A stretch of DNA of 64,000 nt from Candidatus Zixiibacteriota bacterium. GTDB taxonomy: Bacteria; Zixibacteria; MSB-5A5; GN15; PGXB01. Of this stretch, positions 50,765 through 59,883 are shown one piece after another; positions within the stretch are counted from its first letter, which is position 1, and each line of letters begins with the position of its first letter. Below the pieces are notes generated by a model. The model searched no databases and was not told the DNA's origin. It was given only the letters and a program-made list of their open reading frames with translations. The translations under genes and the position numbers were made by a program. The stretch covers positions 1 through 64,000 of the forward strand of contig JAPLUR010000126.1 in the NCBI GenBank assembly GCA_026397505.1, read 5' to 3'.

Positions 50765-51670
50765 CTAGCCGCGTATGATCATGTTGACAATATCTTTGCG
50801 GACAAGAATGCCGACAAGCTTACCATCCTTGGTCACGAAAATTTGCCGCAGGTCTTTATATATCATCAGCGCCGCTGCATCGACCAGTTTTGTCTCCATG
50901 GAAGTCGTGACATGGTCGGTTTTGTAAAGTTGAGAAACCTTGATTTTTTCTTCCTGTTTTAAAAGTTCTTCGAAAGGTTCCACATCCATGGTATAGTTCA
51001 GGTTTTCCATCATGGCACGGTAATCGGGAAGGGCGGCCTGAATCAGGTCTTTGTCGGTAATCTGGCCCAGAAGATATCCGGTGTCGTCAACCACGGCCAG
51101 CGCCGAAAGACGATTTTTAAACATCAAATTGGCCACTTTCTTGAGCGAATCTTCCGCGGTCACGTTCACGACATCCCGCCGCATCATATTTTTTACCAGC
51201 AGTTCTTTCTCTACCCTCACTCCGCTCTGCCAAATAATATCAACCATTTCGACATTGGTCCTGGCCCCGGTGAGTTTCTTGAGATTGCCCTCTATCCGGG
51301 CGAAGGTGGCAAGAGCCGAAAGAGTCTGGAGATACAACCGGGAAATATTCGACGGCGTCAGAAGCAGGACAATGACCGCCAACGGAACATTATCGGGGGT
51401 CCTGTCCCTGAGACCGACCTTGGAAATTCCCAGAAGAATCTGCATGTCATCAACCTCATCAGTGCGGGCATGGGGGAAGGCAAAACCGCGACCGTAGGAG
51501 GTGTTTTCGATTTCCTCCCGTTCGATAATGAGCTCTTTAATAACCTCCAGATTGACCGATGGGTCTTCCTTTTTCAGGAGCTCCAGCAACTCGTCAATGG
51601 CGCCTTCTTTGGTGGTCGCCCTAAGATCATCCAGAATAAATGATTCTTTCAGCATATTGGCCAGACGCAT
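50765..51670 (-). CDS. EIIA-like (PTS-Ntr type) domain fused to two CBS domains
   Basis: A 301-residue cytoplasmic protein. The start is the ATG at 51670 (MRLANMLKESFIL), 7 bp after the DUF502 stop; an earlier in-frame extension overlaps that gene. Residues 1-145 resemble the PTS nitrogen-type EIIA fold (LLKKEDPSVNLEVIKELIIEREE, YGRGFAFPHART with the likely phospho-His, LLGISKVGL). Residues about 165-300 hold two CBS domains (NMMRRDVVNVTAEDSLKKVANLMF, VTTSMETKLVDAAALMI). CBS pairs sense adenine nucleotides. No other PTS gene lies here, so a regulatory role is likely, but the target is unknown. Confidence 0.8.
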   Translation of the reverse strand: MRLANMLKESFILDDLRATTKEGAIDELLELLKKEDPSVNLEVIKELIIEREEIENTSYGRGFAFPHARTDEVDDMQILLGISKVGLRDRTPDNVPLAVIVLLLTPSNISRLYLQTLSALATFARIEGNLKKLTGARTNVEMVDIIWQSGVRVEKELLVKNMMRRDVVNVTAEDSLKKVANLMFKNRLSALAVVDDTGYLLGQITDKDLIQAALPDYRAMMENLNYTMDVEPFEELLKQEEKIKVSQLYKTDHVTTSMETKLVDAAALMIYKDLRQIFVTKDGKLVGILVRKDIVNMIIRG

Positions 51671-51677
51671 GATCTTC

Positions 51678-52319
51678 TTAAGCCTCCCCGATGGTACGAC
51701 GTGCGTGAAGATTAATGGTTTGCGGCGAGACAATGCCCCCGGAAACTATCAGCTTGATTCCCTCTTCCACCGTGATATCCATGCAAATAACATCTTCCTC
51801 AGCAATAAATACGACCATGCCGGTCATCGGGGTCGGCGTGGAGGGGATAAAAACGCCGACCAGTTTCTTGTCGCCGTCCTTTCCTCCCTGGAATTTGATC
51901 TTGGCGGTCGCGAATCCGACCGCATAAAGCCCCTGGCGGGGATATTCGATCATAACCACTTCTTTAAAGGTCTTGATATTGGGGACCGAGACCGCCTCAA
52001 TAAGCTGCTTGGCAGCCGAGTAAATGATGCGAATAAGCGGCGTTTTCGTGAGCATCTTATCACCATAGCCATATAGCTTGGCCCCGACCAGATTGCGTGT
52101 CACAATACCCATAAGAAGGATGATCAGAACTGTGGCAATAATCCCCAGACCCGGTATGGAATAGCCGAGAAGCTTGAAGATCAGCGGGGAAAGAATGCCA
52201 TCGACAGTTTCGAACAGGAAACGGAGGACCAGATAAGTCAGAATCAGAGGGACAACGACCAGGACCCCCGAAAGAAACTGCCGTTTGATGATATCCCGCA
52301 TGACTCTTAAAATAGACAT
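51678..52319 (-). CDS. DUF502 family membrane protein
   Basis: A 213-residue protein with two N-terminal membrane spans (about 12-35 and 55-75) and a C-terminal soluble region, matching DUF502 (KRQFLSGVLVVVPLILTYLVLRFLF, YSAAKQLIEAV, VFIPSTPTPMTGMVVFI). The family's function is not established. It is the first gene of a two-gene operon with the EIIA-CBS gene, behind the promoter at 52360-52388. Confidence 0.9.
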   Translation of the reverse strand: MSILRVMRDIIKRQFLSGVLVVVPLILTYLVLRFLFETVDGILSPLIFKLLGYSIPGLGIIATVLIILLMGIVTRNLVGAKLYGYGDKMLTKTPLIRIIYSAAKQLIEAVSVPNIKTFKEVVMIEYPRQGLYAVGFATAKIKFQGGKDGDKKLVGVFIPSTPTPMTGMVVFIAEEDVICMDITVEEGIKLIVSGGIVSPQTINLHARRTIGEA

Positions 52320-52359
52320 CTTTCTCCAGCCAAATAAAACACCGGCTTCAAGCAGAGAT

Positions 52360-52388
52360 TATATACTCTGATAAGTCGTTTCTGTCAA
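52360..52388 (-). promoter_or_regulatory. Promoter of the DUF502/EIIA-CBS operon
   Basis: TTGACA (-35) and TATATA (-10) with 17-bp spacing on the minus strand; a TATAAT shifted by 2 bp overlaps the -10. Confidence 0.65.
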
Positions 52389-52410
52389 TAGTTTTGGTGG
52401 GTGGCCTGCC

Positions 52411-53874
52411 TTAGAAGGCAAAAAGTTTGGCGGCCTCTCCGGCCATATTGAGAATCGGCCCGGGAAAAATGCCGAATATTATGACACCCGCGGCGCCCAG
52501 CAGGAGAACCAACTTGGCGGGGAAGGAAGGATTAATCTTAAGGGTCGGTGTCTCCGGGGCAAAATACATCATCTTTATGACATTGGCATAGTAGTAAAGT
52601 GACACCACGGCCGTAAGAAGCGCTAGAATGACCAGCCAGGTGTACCCGGCCTGAATACCGGCGGCAAAAACCAGATACTTGGCCGCAAAACCACCCAGGG
52701 GAGGAATCCCGGCAAGCGAGAGCAAAAATATCGCCATACAGGCGGCAAAAGTGGGGGAGGATTTTGAAAGCCCGGAGTAACTGATTATACCGTCCGAGCC
52801 GGTTCTTTCATTGAACGCGGTGGCGATTGCAAAAGCCCCCATGTTGGCGAACAGATAGATAAACATATAATAGGCAACGGCGGTAATACCCCGCTCGGAG
52901 GCGGCCACCATCCCCACCATAACATAACCAATCTGTGCGATGGAGGAATAAGCCAGCATACGCTTGATATTTTTCTGCCGCAGCGCGGTTATATTTCCGA
53001 GAATCATGGCCGCGGCGGCCAGCACCGCCACGATTATACCCCAGTCCAGCGGTTTCATAACATCGGTGGCAAAGCCGATCATGCCGTTGACAAAGATTCG
53101 GGAAAAGGCGACAATTCCGGCCGCTTTCGAACCGACCGAAAGGAAAGCGGTAATCGGGGTCGGCGCCCCCTGATAGACATCGGGCGCCCACATATGAAAC
53201 GGCACCAGCGCCAGTTTGAAGCCGATTCCGGCAATAACCATGACCGTGGCCAGAATAAATCCCGGCCCGATTTTTCCGTTGGACAGAAAGACCAGCGAGA
53301 GGTTTATTTTCATAAGGACAATGTCGGTGGTTCCGGTCAGACCGTAGAGAAGCGAGAGACCATAAAGCAGGATGGCCGAGGAAAAAGCGCCGACAATGAA
53401 ATATTTCAGCCCCGCCTCAACCGAAAGGCGATCATCCTTAAAATAAGCCACCAGCACATACAAAGGTATGGTTGTCAATTCCAGCCCGACATACAGAGTC
53501 AGCAGTTCACCGGCCGATGACAGGAACATCATTCCCACGGTCGAGAGCATGATCAATCCATAGTACTCCCCCCGGTGATGGCGAATCTTGTCGGAAGCGA
53601 TTTCGAAGGAAGAACCGACAGCCATGAACGCCGACCCGAGAAAAATGATTTTGAAGAAGAGGGCCAGTTCATCCGATAGAAACATCGCCTTGAATGAATT
53701 GCCGCCGTGGAAAAGGGCCAGCAGCACGCCGGTCACGGCGATGCCGAAAAGAGTAAGATAACCGATTTGTCCCGGATTCTTCCGTTTGGTCCCCAGATCA
53801 TAGGTAATGATAAAGAGCGCCCAGAGGAAAAGGAAAATTTCCGGAATCAATATTCTCAGATTTACATCGGTCAT
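52411..53874 (-). CDS. nuoN: NADH-quinone oxidoreductase subunit N
   Basis: A 487-residue proton-pumping antiporter-like subunit with about 14 spans. Family landmarks are visible: LELTTIPLYVLVAYFK, FKLALVPFHMWAPDVYQGAPTPITAFLSVGSKAAGIVAFSR and RQKNIKRMLAYSSIAQIGYVMVG. It is the last gene of the nuo operon, 13 bp after nuoM. It probably shares a terminator region with the divergent DUF502 promoter that follows. Confidence 0.96.
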   Translation of the reverse strand: MTDVNLRILIPEIFLFLWALFIITYDLGTKRKNPGQIGYLTLFGIAVTGVLLALFHGGNSFKAMFLSDELALFFKIIFLGSAFMAVGSSFEIASDKIRHHRGEYYGLIMLSTVGMMFLSSAGELLTLYVGLELTTIPLYVLVAYFKDDRLSVEAGLKYFIVGAFSSAILLYGLSLLYGLTGTTDIVLMKINLSLVFLSNGKIGPGFILATVMVIAGIGFKLALVPFHMWAPDVYQGAPTPITAFLSVGSKAAGIVAFSRIFVNGMIGFATDVMKPLDWGIIVAVLAAAAMILGNITALRQKNIKRMLAYSSIAQIGYVMVGMVAASERGITAVAYYMFIYLFANMGAFAIATAFNERTGSDGIISYSGLSKSSPTFAACMAIFLLSLAGIPPLGGFAAKYLVFAAGIQAGYTWLVILALLTAVVSLYYYANVIKMMYFAPETPTLKINPSFPAKLVLLLGAAGVIIFGIFPGPILNMAGEAAKLFAF

Positions 53875-53887
53875 AATATCTCTATGC

Positions 53888-55369
53888 CTATCGCGCCATC
53901 AAGTTAACCAGGTTTTCCAGGGTCGCCCGCATCAGGTTGGACAGAGGCGAAGGATAAATCCCGATGATAATGGTCAACACCGCCAGCGGCGCAACGGTCA
54001 AAATTTCGCGGACATTGATTTCCGTCAATGCACCCCATTTGGCCATATTAAATTCACCGAGAAACATCTTTTGCACCATGCGGAGCATGTAGGCGGCGGT
54101 CAACACCACGCCCAAAACGGCCACGGCGGTGATGATCTTGAAACTGCCGAACGAGCCGACAAAGACCATGAATTCGGACACAAAGCCGGACATTCCGGGC
54201 AGGCCCAGCGAAGCCATCGAAAAAAGCACCATCAGCCCGGTATAGATCGGAATCTTGACACCCAGACCACCGAAGGCCGCAATCTCGCGGGTGTGGGCCC
54301 GGTCATAGAGCATGCCCACCATAAGGAATAGCGCCCCGGTAATCAGACCATGGCTGACCATCTGGAACATCACTCCGGTAAGAGCGGTCACCGAACCAAA
54401 AGCGCCCAGCGCCAGCATGCAATATCCCATATGCGAAACCGAGGAATAAGCCACCAGCTTTTTCAAATCCTTCTGGGCCATCGAGACCAGCGCACCATAG
54501 ATAATACCTATCAGGCCGAGGATGGCGATCGGTATGGCGAAGTATCGAGCGGCCATGGGGAACATCGGCCAGGATACGCGGAGCATACCGTATGTTCCCA
54601 TTTTCAACAGAACGCCCGCCAGAATAACCGATACGGCCGTGGGCGCCTCAACGTGCGCATCCGGCAGCCATGTATGGAACGGGAAGACCGGCACTTTGAT
54701 GGCAAAGGCTATGAAGAAAAAGACAAAGCTCATTATCTGCAGCGTATGAGTCATACCCGGAGCGGTTTTGATCAGTTCCATCATATTGAGGGTGTGCGGA
54801 TTGCTCGTAAAATAGAGAATCAGTATCGCCACCAGCATGAAGACGGAGCCGAAGAGGGTATACAGGAAAAACTTGATCGCCGCGTACTCTTTACGCGGCC
54901 CGCCCCAGATGCCGATCAAAAAATACATCGGAACCAGCATCACTTCCCAGAAAACATAGAAAAGGAAGAAGTCGAGAGCGCTGAACACGCCCATCATGCC
55001 GGTTTCCAGCAGGAGGAAGAAGGCAAAATATTCTTTTACGCGATTGGAGATATTAAACGAAGCGATAATCGAAAGGAATGAGAGCAGTCCCGTCAAAAAT
55101 ATCATCGGGACCGAAATACCATCAACGCCCAGAAAATACTGCGCATCAATGGCCGAAATCCACTCAAACGGACCCTCAACAAAAGCCATTGCGGAGGAGG
55201 AAGCATAATTGAAGAAATAGTCGTAGGTCAGAATAAAAGAAAGAATCATCGGCACAAACGAGAATATCGCCGCCGTCCAGCGGACCGCCCAGACCCTTTC
55301 CTTTGGAATAAAAAGTATCGCGAGAAATCCCGCCATCGGCAGGAATATCGTATAACTCAGCAAACTCAT
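53888..55369 (-). CDS. nuoM: NADH-quinone oxidoreductase subunit M
   Basis: A 493-residue antiporter-like proton-pumping subunit. Conserved stretches include FVFFFIAFAIKVPVFPFHTWLPDAHVEAPTAVSVILAGVLLKMGTYG and QKDLKKLVAYSSVSHMGYCML, with the essential Lys/Glu pattern. It is 18 bp after nuoL. Confidence 0.96.
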   Translation of the reverse strand: MSLLSYTIFLPMAGFLAILFIPKERVWAVRWTAAIFSFVPMILSFILTYDYFFNYASSSAMAFVEGPFEWISAIDAQYFLGVDGISVPMIFLTGLLSFLSIIASFNISNRVKEYFAFFLLLETGMMGVFSALDFFLFYVFWEVMLVPMYFLIGIWGGPRKEYAAIKFFLYTLFGSVFMLVAILILYFTSNPHTLNMMELIKTAPGMTHTLQIMSFVFFFIAFAIKVPVFPFHTWLPDAHVEAPTAVSVILAGVLLKMGTYGMLRVSWPMFPMAARYFAIPIAILGLIGIIYGALVSMAQKDLKKLVAYSSVSHMGYCMLALGAFGSVTALTGVMFQMVSHGLITGALFLMVGMLYDRAHTREIAAFGGLGVKIPIYTGLMVLFSMASLGLPGMSGFVSEFMVFVGSFGSFKIITAVAVLGVVLTAAYMLRMVQKMFLGEFNMAKWGALTEINVREILTVAPLAVLTIIIGIYPSPLSNLMRATLENLVNLMAR

Positions 55370-55386
55370 ATATTTACTCCATCCTC

Positions 55387-57453
55387 CTAATTTTCAGCTT
55401 TCGGCTCGGTATCAATATCGCGGATATCAAAAATTCTGGGCAGAAGTCTCGCCAGAGCGACGATCACAAGACCCGCCAGATAATAATAGAATCCAGTCGG
55501 GGTGGCGCGGTAAATGACCGTACCGATCGCCGCGGCGATAACAACCAGCGTATAAAACTGCACCGAACCGTTCTGCAGATAGCGGAACAACCATGACCCG
55601 GCCATGCAGACATAGCCGACTCCGTTGACCGCGCCATCGACAATATATTGATCAAACCATTGTTTGAGATCGGCCCATTTGACCGTTAGCCAGCCGGCAA
55701 AATTAACCAGCCCGTCGATAATGTTGGCATCAAACCACCAGAGAACATTGGTCAAACCAAGAAGTGGCTTTATGATGACGGCATCATAGATTTCATCGAT
55801 ATAATATTTATTATAAAGGGTGGTATAAATCGGCTTAAACCTCTCGGCCAGAGCATCAGCCGAAATCTGTTTTCGGTAATAGATAAGATAAGCCAGCCCG
55901 ATGCCGGAAACAGCCACGATGGTTGAGATCAGCATCAACAGGTACTGCGGGCCGGCATGATGCACTTCCTCATGAAAAACAAACGAGGAGAATCCGTGCG
56001 AGAGCCAGGGAAGCCCGACCCAGCCGGCGAATATCGCCAGAAAGGCCAGAAACATCAGCGGCCAGGTCATGCTCCGCGGCGATTCATGGGCGTGATGATA
56101 TTTTTCCTCATTGCGCGGCCGGCCGGTGAAAGTCAAAAAGCAGAGGCGGAACATGTAGAAAGCGGTCATGAAGGCGATAAGCAGAGTCAGCACCATAAAA
56201 ATCGGATGTCCCTGCGTGGTCGCCACGATCTCATCCTTTGACCAGAATCCCGAAAGCGGGAAAATCCCGGCGATGGAAAGTGAAGCGATGAAGAATGTAA
56301 TAGACGTAATTTTCATTTTTCTCGACAGGCCGCCCATTTCCTGAATGTCATTCGTGTGGACGGCGTGAATCACCGAACCGGCGCCGAGAAAAAGCAGGGC
56401 CTTGAAGAAGGCGTGGGTCATCAGGTGGAATGTCCCGGCGGTAAATCCCGCCGAATGATGCCCATGCGCAAAATCAACGCCGTACAGGCCCAGCGCCATA
56501 ATCATATATCCAAGCTGGCTGACGGTTGAATAGGCCAGTACTCTCTTGATGTCATTTTGCACGAGTGCAATGGTTGCCGCCATGAGTGAAGTGATGACAC
56601 CGATAATGGCCACGACCATTGAAGCCTCGGCCGAACCGACAAAAAGCGACATGGCGCGGGCCACCAGATAAACACCGGCCGCGACCATGGTTGCGGCATG
56701 AATCAGGGCCGAAACCGGGGTCGGGCCCTCCATGGCATCGGGCAACCAGACATGCAGCGGGAACTGGGCCGATTTACCGACCGCACCGCAGAAGATAAAG
56801 ATGCCCGCCAGCGTAATCATCCCCGGCGCAAGTGCCCCCGAAGATACTTTCTCGAAAACCTGCTGGTAATTCAGAGTTCCCGCATATGAGGCCAGAATCA
56901 GAATGCCGACGATAAATCCCAGATCCCCCACACGCGTGGTTATAAAAGCTTTTTTACCGGCATCGGAGGCCGACTTTTTCTCGAACCAGAAGCCGATCAA
57001 AAGGTAACTTGTCAGACCGACCAGTTCCCAGAAAATGAATATCATGAAAAAGTTGTTGGCGATAACCAGACCAAGCATCGAAAAAGTGAACAGCGATAAA
57101 TAGGCAAAGTACCGGCTGTACCGCGGGTCGCCGTGCATATATCCAATGGAATAGATTTGCACACAACCGCTGACAATGGTCACCACCAGAAGCATCACCG
57201 CCGTGAGCGAGTCGATATACATTCCCAGCTCCAGGGTCAGTGACGGATGCGAAACGAAAGGAATAATCTTTTCCAGTGGGAGCCCGCCCCGGGAGAGCAT
57301 GGCCGCCATGACAAAAATGGCATGGACAAAGCCGGTTAGCACCATCCCAATCGACAGATATGACGACAGTTTCTCGTTCCAGCGGGTGAAGAATATTATC
57401 AGCAAAGACGCCAGAAGCGGATAGAACGGTATGAAATAAGCAGTCTCAAGCAT
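55387..57453 (-). CDS. nuoL: NADH-quinone oxidoreductase subunit L
   Basis: A 688-residue subunit, the largest antiporter-like one, with about 16 spans and a long C-terminal lateral helix region (from about 560). Visible features: YMHGDPRYSRYFAYLSLFTFSMLGLV, FWELVGLTSYLLIGFWFEKKSAS, HVWLPDAMEGPTPVSALIHAATMVAAGVYLV and DIKRVLAYSTVSQLGYM. It follows nuoK by 2 bp. Confidence 0.97.
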   Translation of the reverse strand: MLETAYFIPFYPLLASLLIIFFTRWNEKLSSYLSIGMVLTGFVHAIFVMAAMLSRGGLPLEKIIPFVSHPSLTLELGMYIDSLTAVMLLVVTIVSGCVQIYSIGYMHGDPRYSRYFAYLSLFTFSMLGLVIANNFFMIFIFWELVGLTSYLLIGFWFEKKSASDAGKKAFITTRVGDLGFIVGILILASYAGTLNYQQVFEKVSSGALAPGMITLAGIFIFCGAVGKSAQFPLHVWLPDAMEGPTPVSALIHAATMVAAGVYLVARAMSLFVGSAEASMVVAIIGVITSLMAATIALVQNDIKRVLAYSTVSQLGYMIMALGLYGVDFAHGHHSAGFTAGTFHLMTHAFFKALLFLGAGSVIHAVHTNDIQEMGGLSRKMKITSITFFIASLSIAGIFPLSGFWSKDEIVATTQGHPIFMVLTLLIAFMTAFYMFRLCFLTFTGRPRNEEKYHHAHESPRSMTWPLMFLAFLAIFAGWVGLPWLSHGFSSFVFHEEVHHAGPQYLLMLISTIVAVSGIGLAYLIYYRKQISADALAERFKPIYTTLYNKYYIDEIYDAVIIKPLLGLTNVLWWFDANIIDGLVNFAGWLTVKWADLKQWFDQYIVDGAVNGVGYVCMAGSWLFRYLQNGSVQFYTLVVIAAAIGTVIYRATPTGFYYYLAGLVIVALARLLPRIFDIRDIDTEPKAEN

Positions 57454-57454
57454 A

Positions 57455-57757
57455 TTACCACTTCATTATATTAATCCGGTCGACATCGATGCCGTGCCAG
57501 TTACGGTACAACAGCAGGACAATGGCCAGTCCGACCACCGCCTCCGCCGCCGCCACCGCAATGATAAATGTCGCAAAAATCTGACCGGTCAGATTATCCG
57601 GGCCGATATATTTATTAAAAGTGACCAGGTTGATATTGGCCGCATTAAACATCAATTCCAGAGACATCAGGATACCAACCGCGTTGCGCCGGGTTAGCAC
57701 CCCGAATACACCAATCGCAAAAAGTATTGCCGCCAGAGCCAGGTATTGAAGCATCAT
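57455..57757 (-). CDS. nuoK: NADH-quinone oxidoreductase subunit K
   Basis: A 100-residue three-span subunit. The membrane glutamates used in proton transfer are present (GILMSLELMFNAANINLV and AAAEAVVGLAIVLLLYRN). The ATG at 57757 shares one base with the nuoJ stop. Confidence 0.96.
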   Translation of the reverse strand: MMLQYLALAAILFAIGVFGVLTRRNAVGILMSLELMFNAANINLVTFNKYIGPDNLTGQIFATFIIAVAAAEAVVGLAIVLLLYRNWHGIDVDRINIMKW

Positions 57758-58260
57758 CAGGCGCCTTCCTTCCGGGCCAGAACAATGGCGCCGATCAGCG
57801 CGGCCAGCAGCACTATCGATACAACTTCAAAAGGCAGGACATATTCATTCATAAGCATCTTGCCCATGGCCAGAGGATTATTTTCCGGCAGGGGGCGATC
57901 GACTATTCTCCAGACCGTCTTGGACAGCGAACCGAGGCTGACGAGAAGAAATCCGGCGCAGACAAAAATCCCCAATGTTACCTGTTCGTTGCTCTGCTTG
58001 ATTTGACGGGAGGTAAGCTGGCTGGTCAGCATGATCGCGAATATAATCAGCACCGAAACCGCGCCGACATAAATCAGCACTTGCACCGCGGCCAGGAATT
58101 CAGCATGAAGCATGACATAAATCCCGGCGACGGCAAATAATGTGAGAATAAGAAACAGCGCCGAATGAAATATATTCTTCAGCGTCACCACATAAATAGC
58201 GGAAATTATTATAATAAACGACAGCAGATAAAATATTGTCTGGGAAACTTCAGTTTCCAT
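57757..58260 (-). CDS. nuoJ: NADH-quinone oxidoreductase subunit J
   Basis: A 167-residue five-span membrane subunit with the conserved LNAEFLAAVQVLIYVGAVSVLIIFAIML-type stretch (HAEFLAAVQVLIYVG). It overlaps nuoI by 11 bp and touches nuoK. Confidence 0.95.
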   Translation of the reverse strand: METEVSQTIFYLLSFIIIISAIYVVTLKNIFHSALFLILTLFAVAGIYVMLHAEFLAAVQVLIYVGAVSVLIIFAIMLTSQLTSRQIKQSNEQVTLGIFVCAGFLLVSLGSLSKTVWRIVDRPLPENNPLAMGKMLMNEYVLPFEVVSIVLLAALIGAIVLARKEGA

Positions 58261-58843
58261 CGTCTTTCTCCGCGGGAGGCGTGCTTTCTCCCATTTCCGT
58301 TTTCTTTTCTGTTACCGCTGACGGATTTACGACCGCTTCAGATTCCGCAGGCTTTGGAGTTGGTTTCACCACAGGTTTGACCTCGGGCTTTTTCCGTTCC
58401 GCCTTCTCATAGGGAACATCACGCCCGATTTCCTGAAGCTTATCTCTATGCCAGACTAATTCATCATCATTATAAGTGGAAAACTCATATTTGGTAGCCA
58501 TTTTTATGGCCGAAAAATTGCAGGCCTCTTCACAGAGCCCACAAAAGCAGCAAAGGCCGTTGTTGACGATAAAATCCTTGAGTATCCTCTTCCCTTTTTC
58601 ATCTTTATCATACTCGATGGTTATGGCCGCTGCCGGACAGGCCCGCATGCAGAGCAGGCAGGTGGTACAATTGAGTTCGCCGGTTTCTTTATCGGAAAGA
58701 AGCACCACAATGCCGCGCGACCGTTCCGGCATGGTCCATTTCTCGGTCGGGTACTGCACCGTGATCGCATGCCGCCCGAGATGCTTGCCGGTGGTCACCA
58801 GCCCGATAACCAGATTCTTTATGCCGTCAATTAACTTCTTCAC
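58250..58843 (-). CDS. nuoI: NADH-quinone oxidoreductase subunit I
   Basis: A 197-residue 2[4Fe-4S] ferredoxin-like subunit in the peripheral arm. Cys motifs CTTCLLCMRACP and CCFCGLCEEACN each supply C-x2-C-x2-C-x3-C. In the second, Asn replaces the usual Pro. The last 55 residues (from about 143) are a Lys/Pro/Glu-rich, probably disordered extension that is absent from standard NuoI. Confidence 0.95.
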   Translation of the reverse strand: MKKLIDGIKNLVIGLVTTGKHLGRHAITVQYPTEKWTMPERSRGIVVLLSDKETGELNCTTCLLCMRACPAAAITIEYDKDEKGKRILKDFIVNNGLCCFCGLCEEACNFSAIKMATKYEFSTYNDDELVWHRDKLQEIGRDVPYEKAERKKPEVKPVVKPTPKPAESEAVVNPSAVTEKKTEMGESTPPAEKDDGN

Positions 58844-59883
58844 CAGTTAAAATACTCCGAATATTTCATGAACCCGGCCACTATCAGATTGGCAAACGAC
58901 ACCGGGAGCAAAAACTTCCAGGAAAACTCCATCAACTGATCCACCCGCAATCTCGGATAGGTCCAGCGGAACCACATCAGTACAAAAACCAGAAAGAGGC
59001 TTTTCCCCATGAACCAGACCCACGACGGGAGGAACGGCCCCTGCCAGCCCCCCAGAAAGAGAGTGGCGCCGATAGCCGAGATGGTAAAGAGGTTGATGAA
59101 TTCCGCAAAGAAAAACATCGCAAATTTCATCCCGGAATATTCGACATTAAACCCGGCCACCAACTCCTGCTCGGCCTCGGGCAGATCAAACGGCGTCCGG
59201 TTAGTTTCGGCCGTGCCGGAAATGATATAAATTATGAAGGCAATCGGGCCGAATGGAAGCCGGAAAATGTACCATTGATAAATCTTGGCCTGTGACTCGA
59301 CAATATCGACCATCGACATCGATCCGGCAAAAAGGACCACTGCCAGAATCGAGACGACCATGGGAACTTCGTAACTGACCACCTGAGCGGCCGATCGCAT
59401 CCCGCCCAGAAGCGAATATTTATTGTTGGAGCCCCAGCCGGCCATCAATAAAGAGATAATAGTGAAAGTGGTGATGGCCACCATAAAGAGAATGCCGATG
59501 TTAAGATCGGATACAATCAATCCCTTGCCGAAAGGCATCACTACATAGGCCGCAAAGGCGGCGGTAAGCGCAATCACCGGAGCCCAGAAAAAGACAGGGC
59601 GGTCGGCGGTTGCCGGAGTGATGTCCTCTTTCTGCAGTAATTTTATCATATCGGCAATTGTCTGAAGCCAGCCATGCCAGCCGGTGCGCATCGGGCCGAA
59701 ACGCTGCTGGATATGCGCCGAAACTTTACGCTCCCACCAAACCAAAAAGAGCGCCACGACCGCCAGAAATCCGAAAACAACAAAGGCCGCGGCTACCAGC
59801 GAGATCAAATCAATCCAGACCTGCGGCAGACCGGTAGAAACCAGAAGCTCATATAAGTATTTGAAGATGCCGGCCAGTTCCAT
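58840..59883 (-). CDS. nuoH: NADH-quinone oxidoreductase subunit H
   Basis: A 347-residue membrane subunit at the junction of the arms, contributing to the quinone chamber. Conserved segments: WWERKVSAHIQQRFGPMRTGWHGWLQTIADMIKLLQKEDITP and AETNRTPFDLPEAEQELVAGFNVEYSGMKFAMFFFAEF. It overlaps nuoI by 4 bp and nuoD by 1 bp. Confidence 0.97.
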   Translation of the reverse strand: MELAGIFKYLYELLVSTGLPQVWIDLISLVAAAFVVFGFLAVVALFLVWWERKVSAHIQQRFGPMRTGWHGWLQTIADMIKLLQKEDITPATADRPVFFWAPVIALTAAFAAYVVMPFGKGLIVSDLNIGILFMVAITTFTIISLLMAGWGSNNKYSLLGGMRSAAQVVSYEVPMVVSILAVVLFAGSMSMVDIVESQAKIYQWYIFRLPFGPIAFIIYIISGTAETNRTPFDLPEAEQELVAGFNVEYSGMKFAMFFFAEFINLFTISAIGATLFLGGWQGPFLPSWVWFMGKSLFLVFVLMWFRWTYPRLRVDQLMEFSWKFLLPVSFANLIVAGFMKYSEYFNW

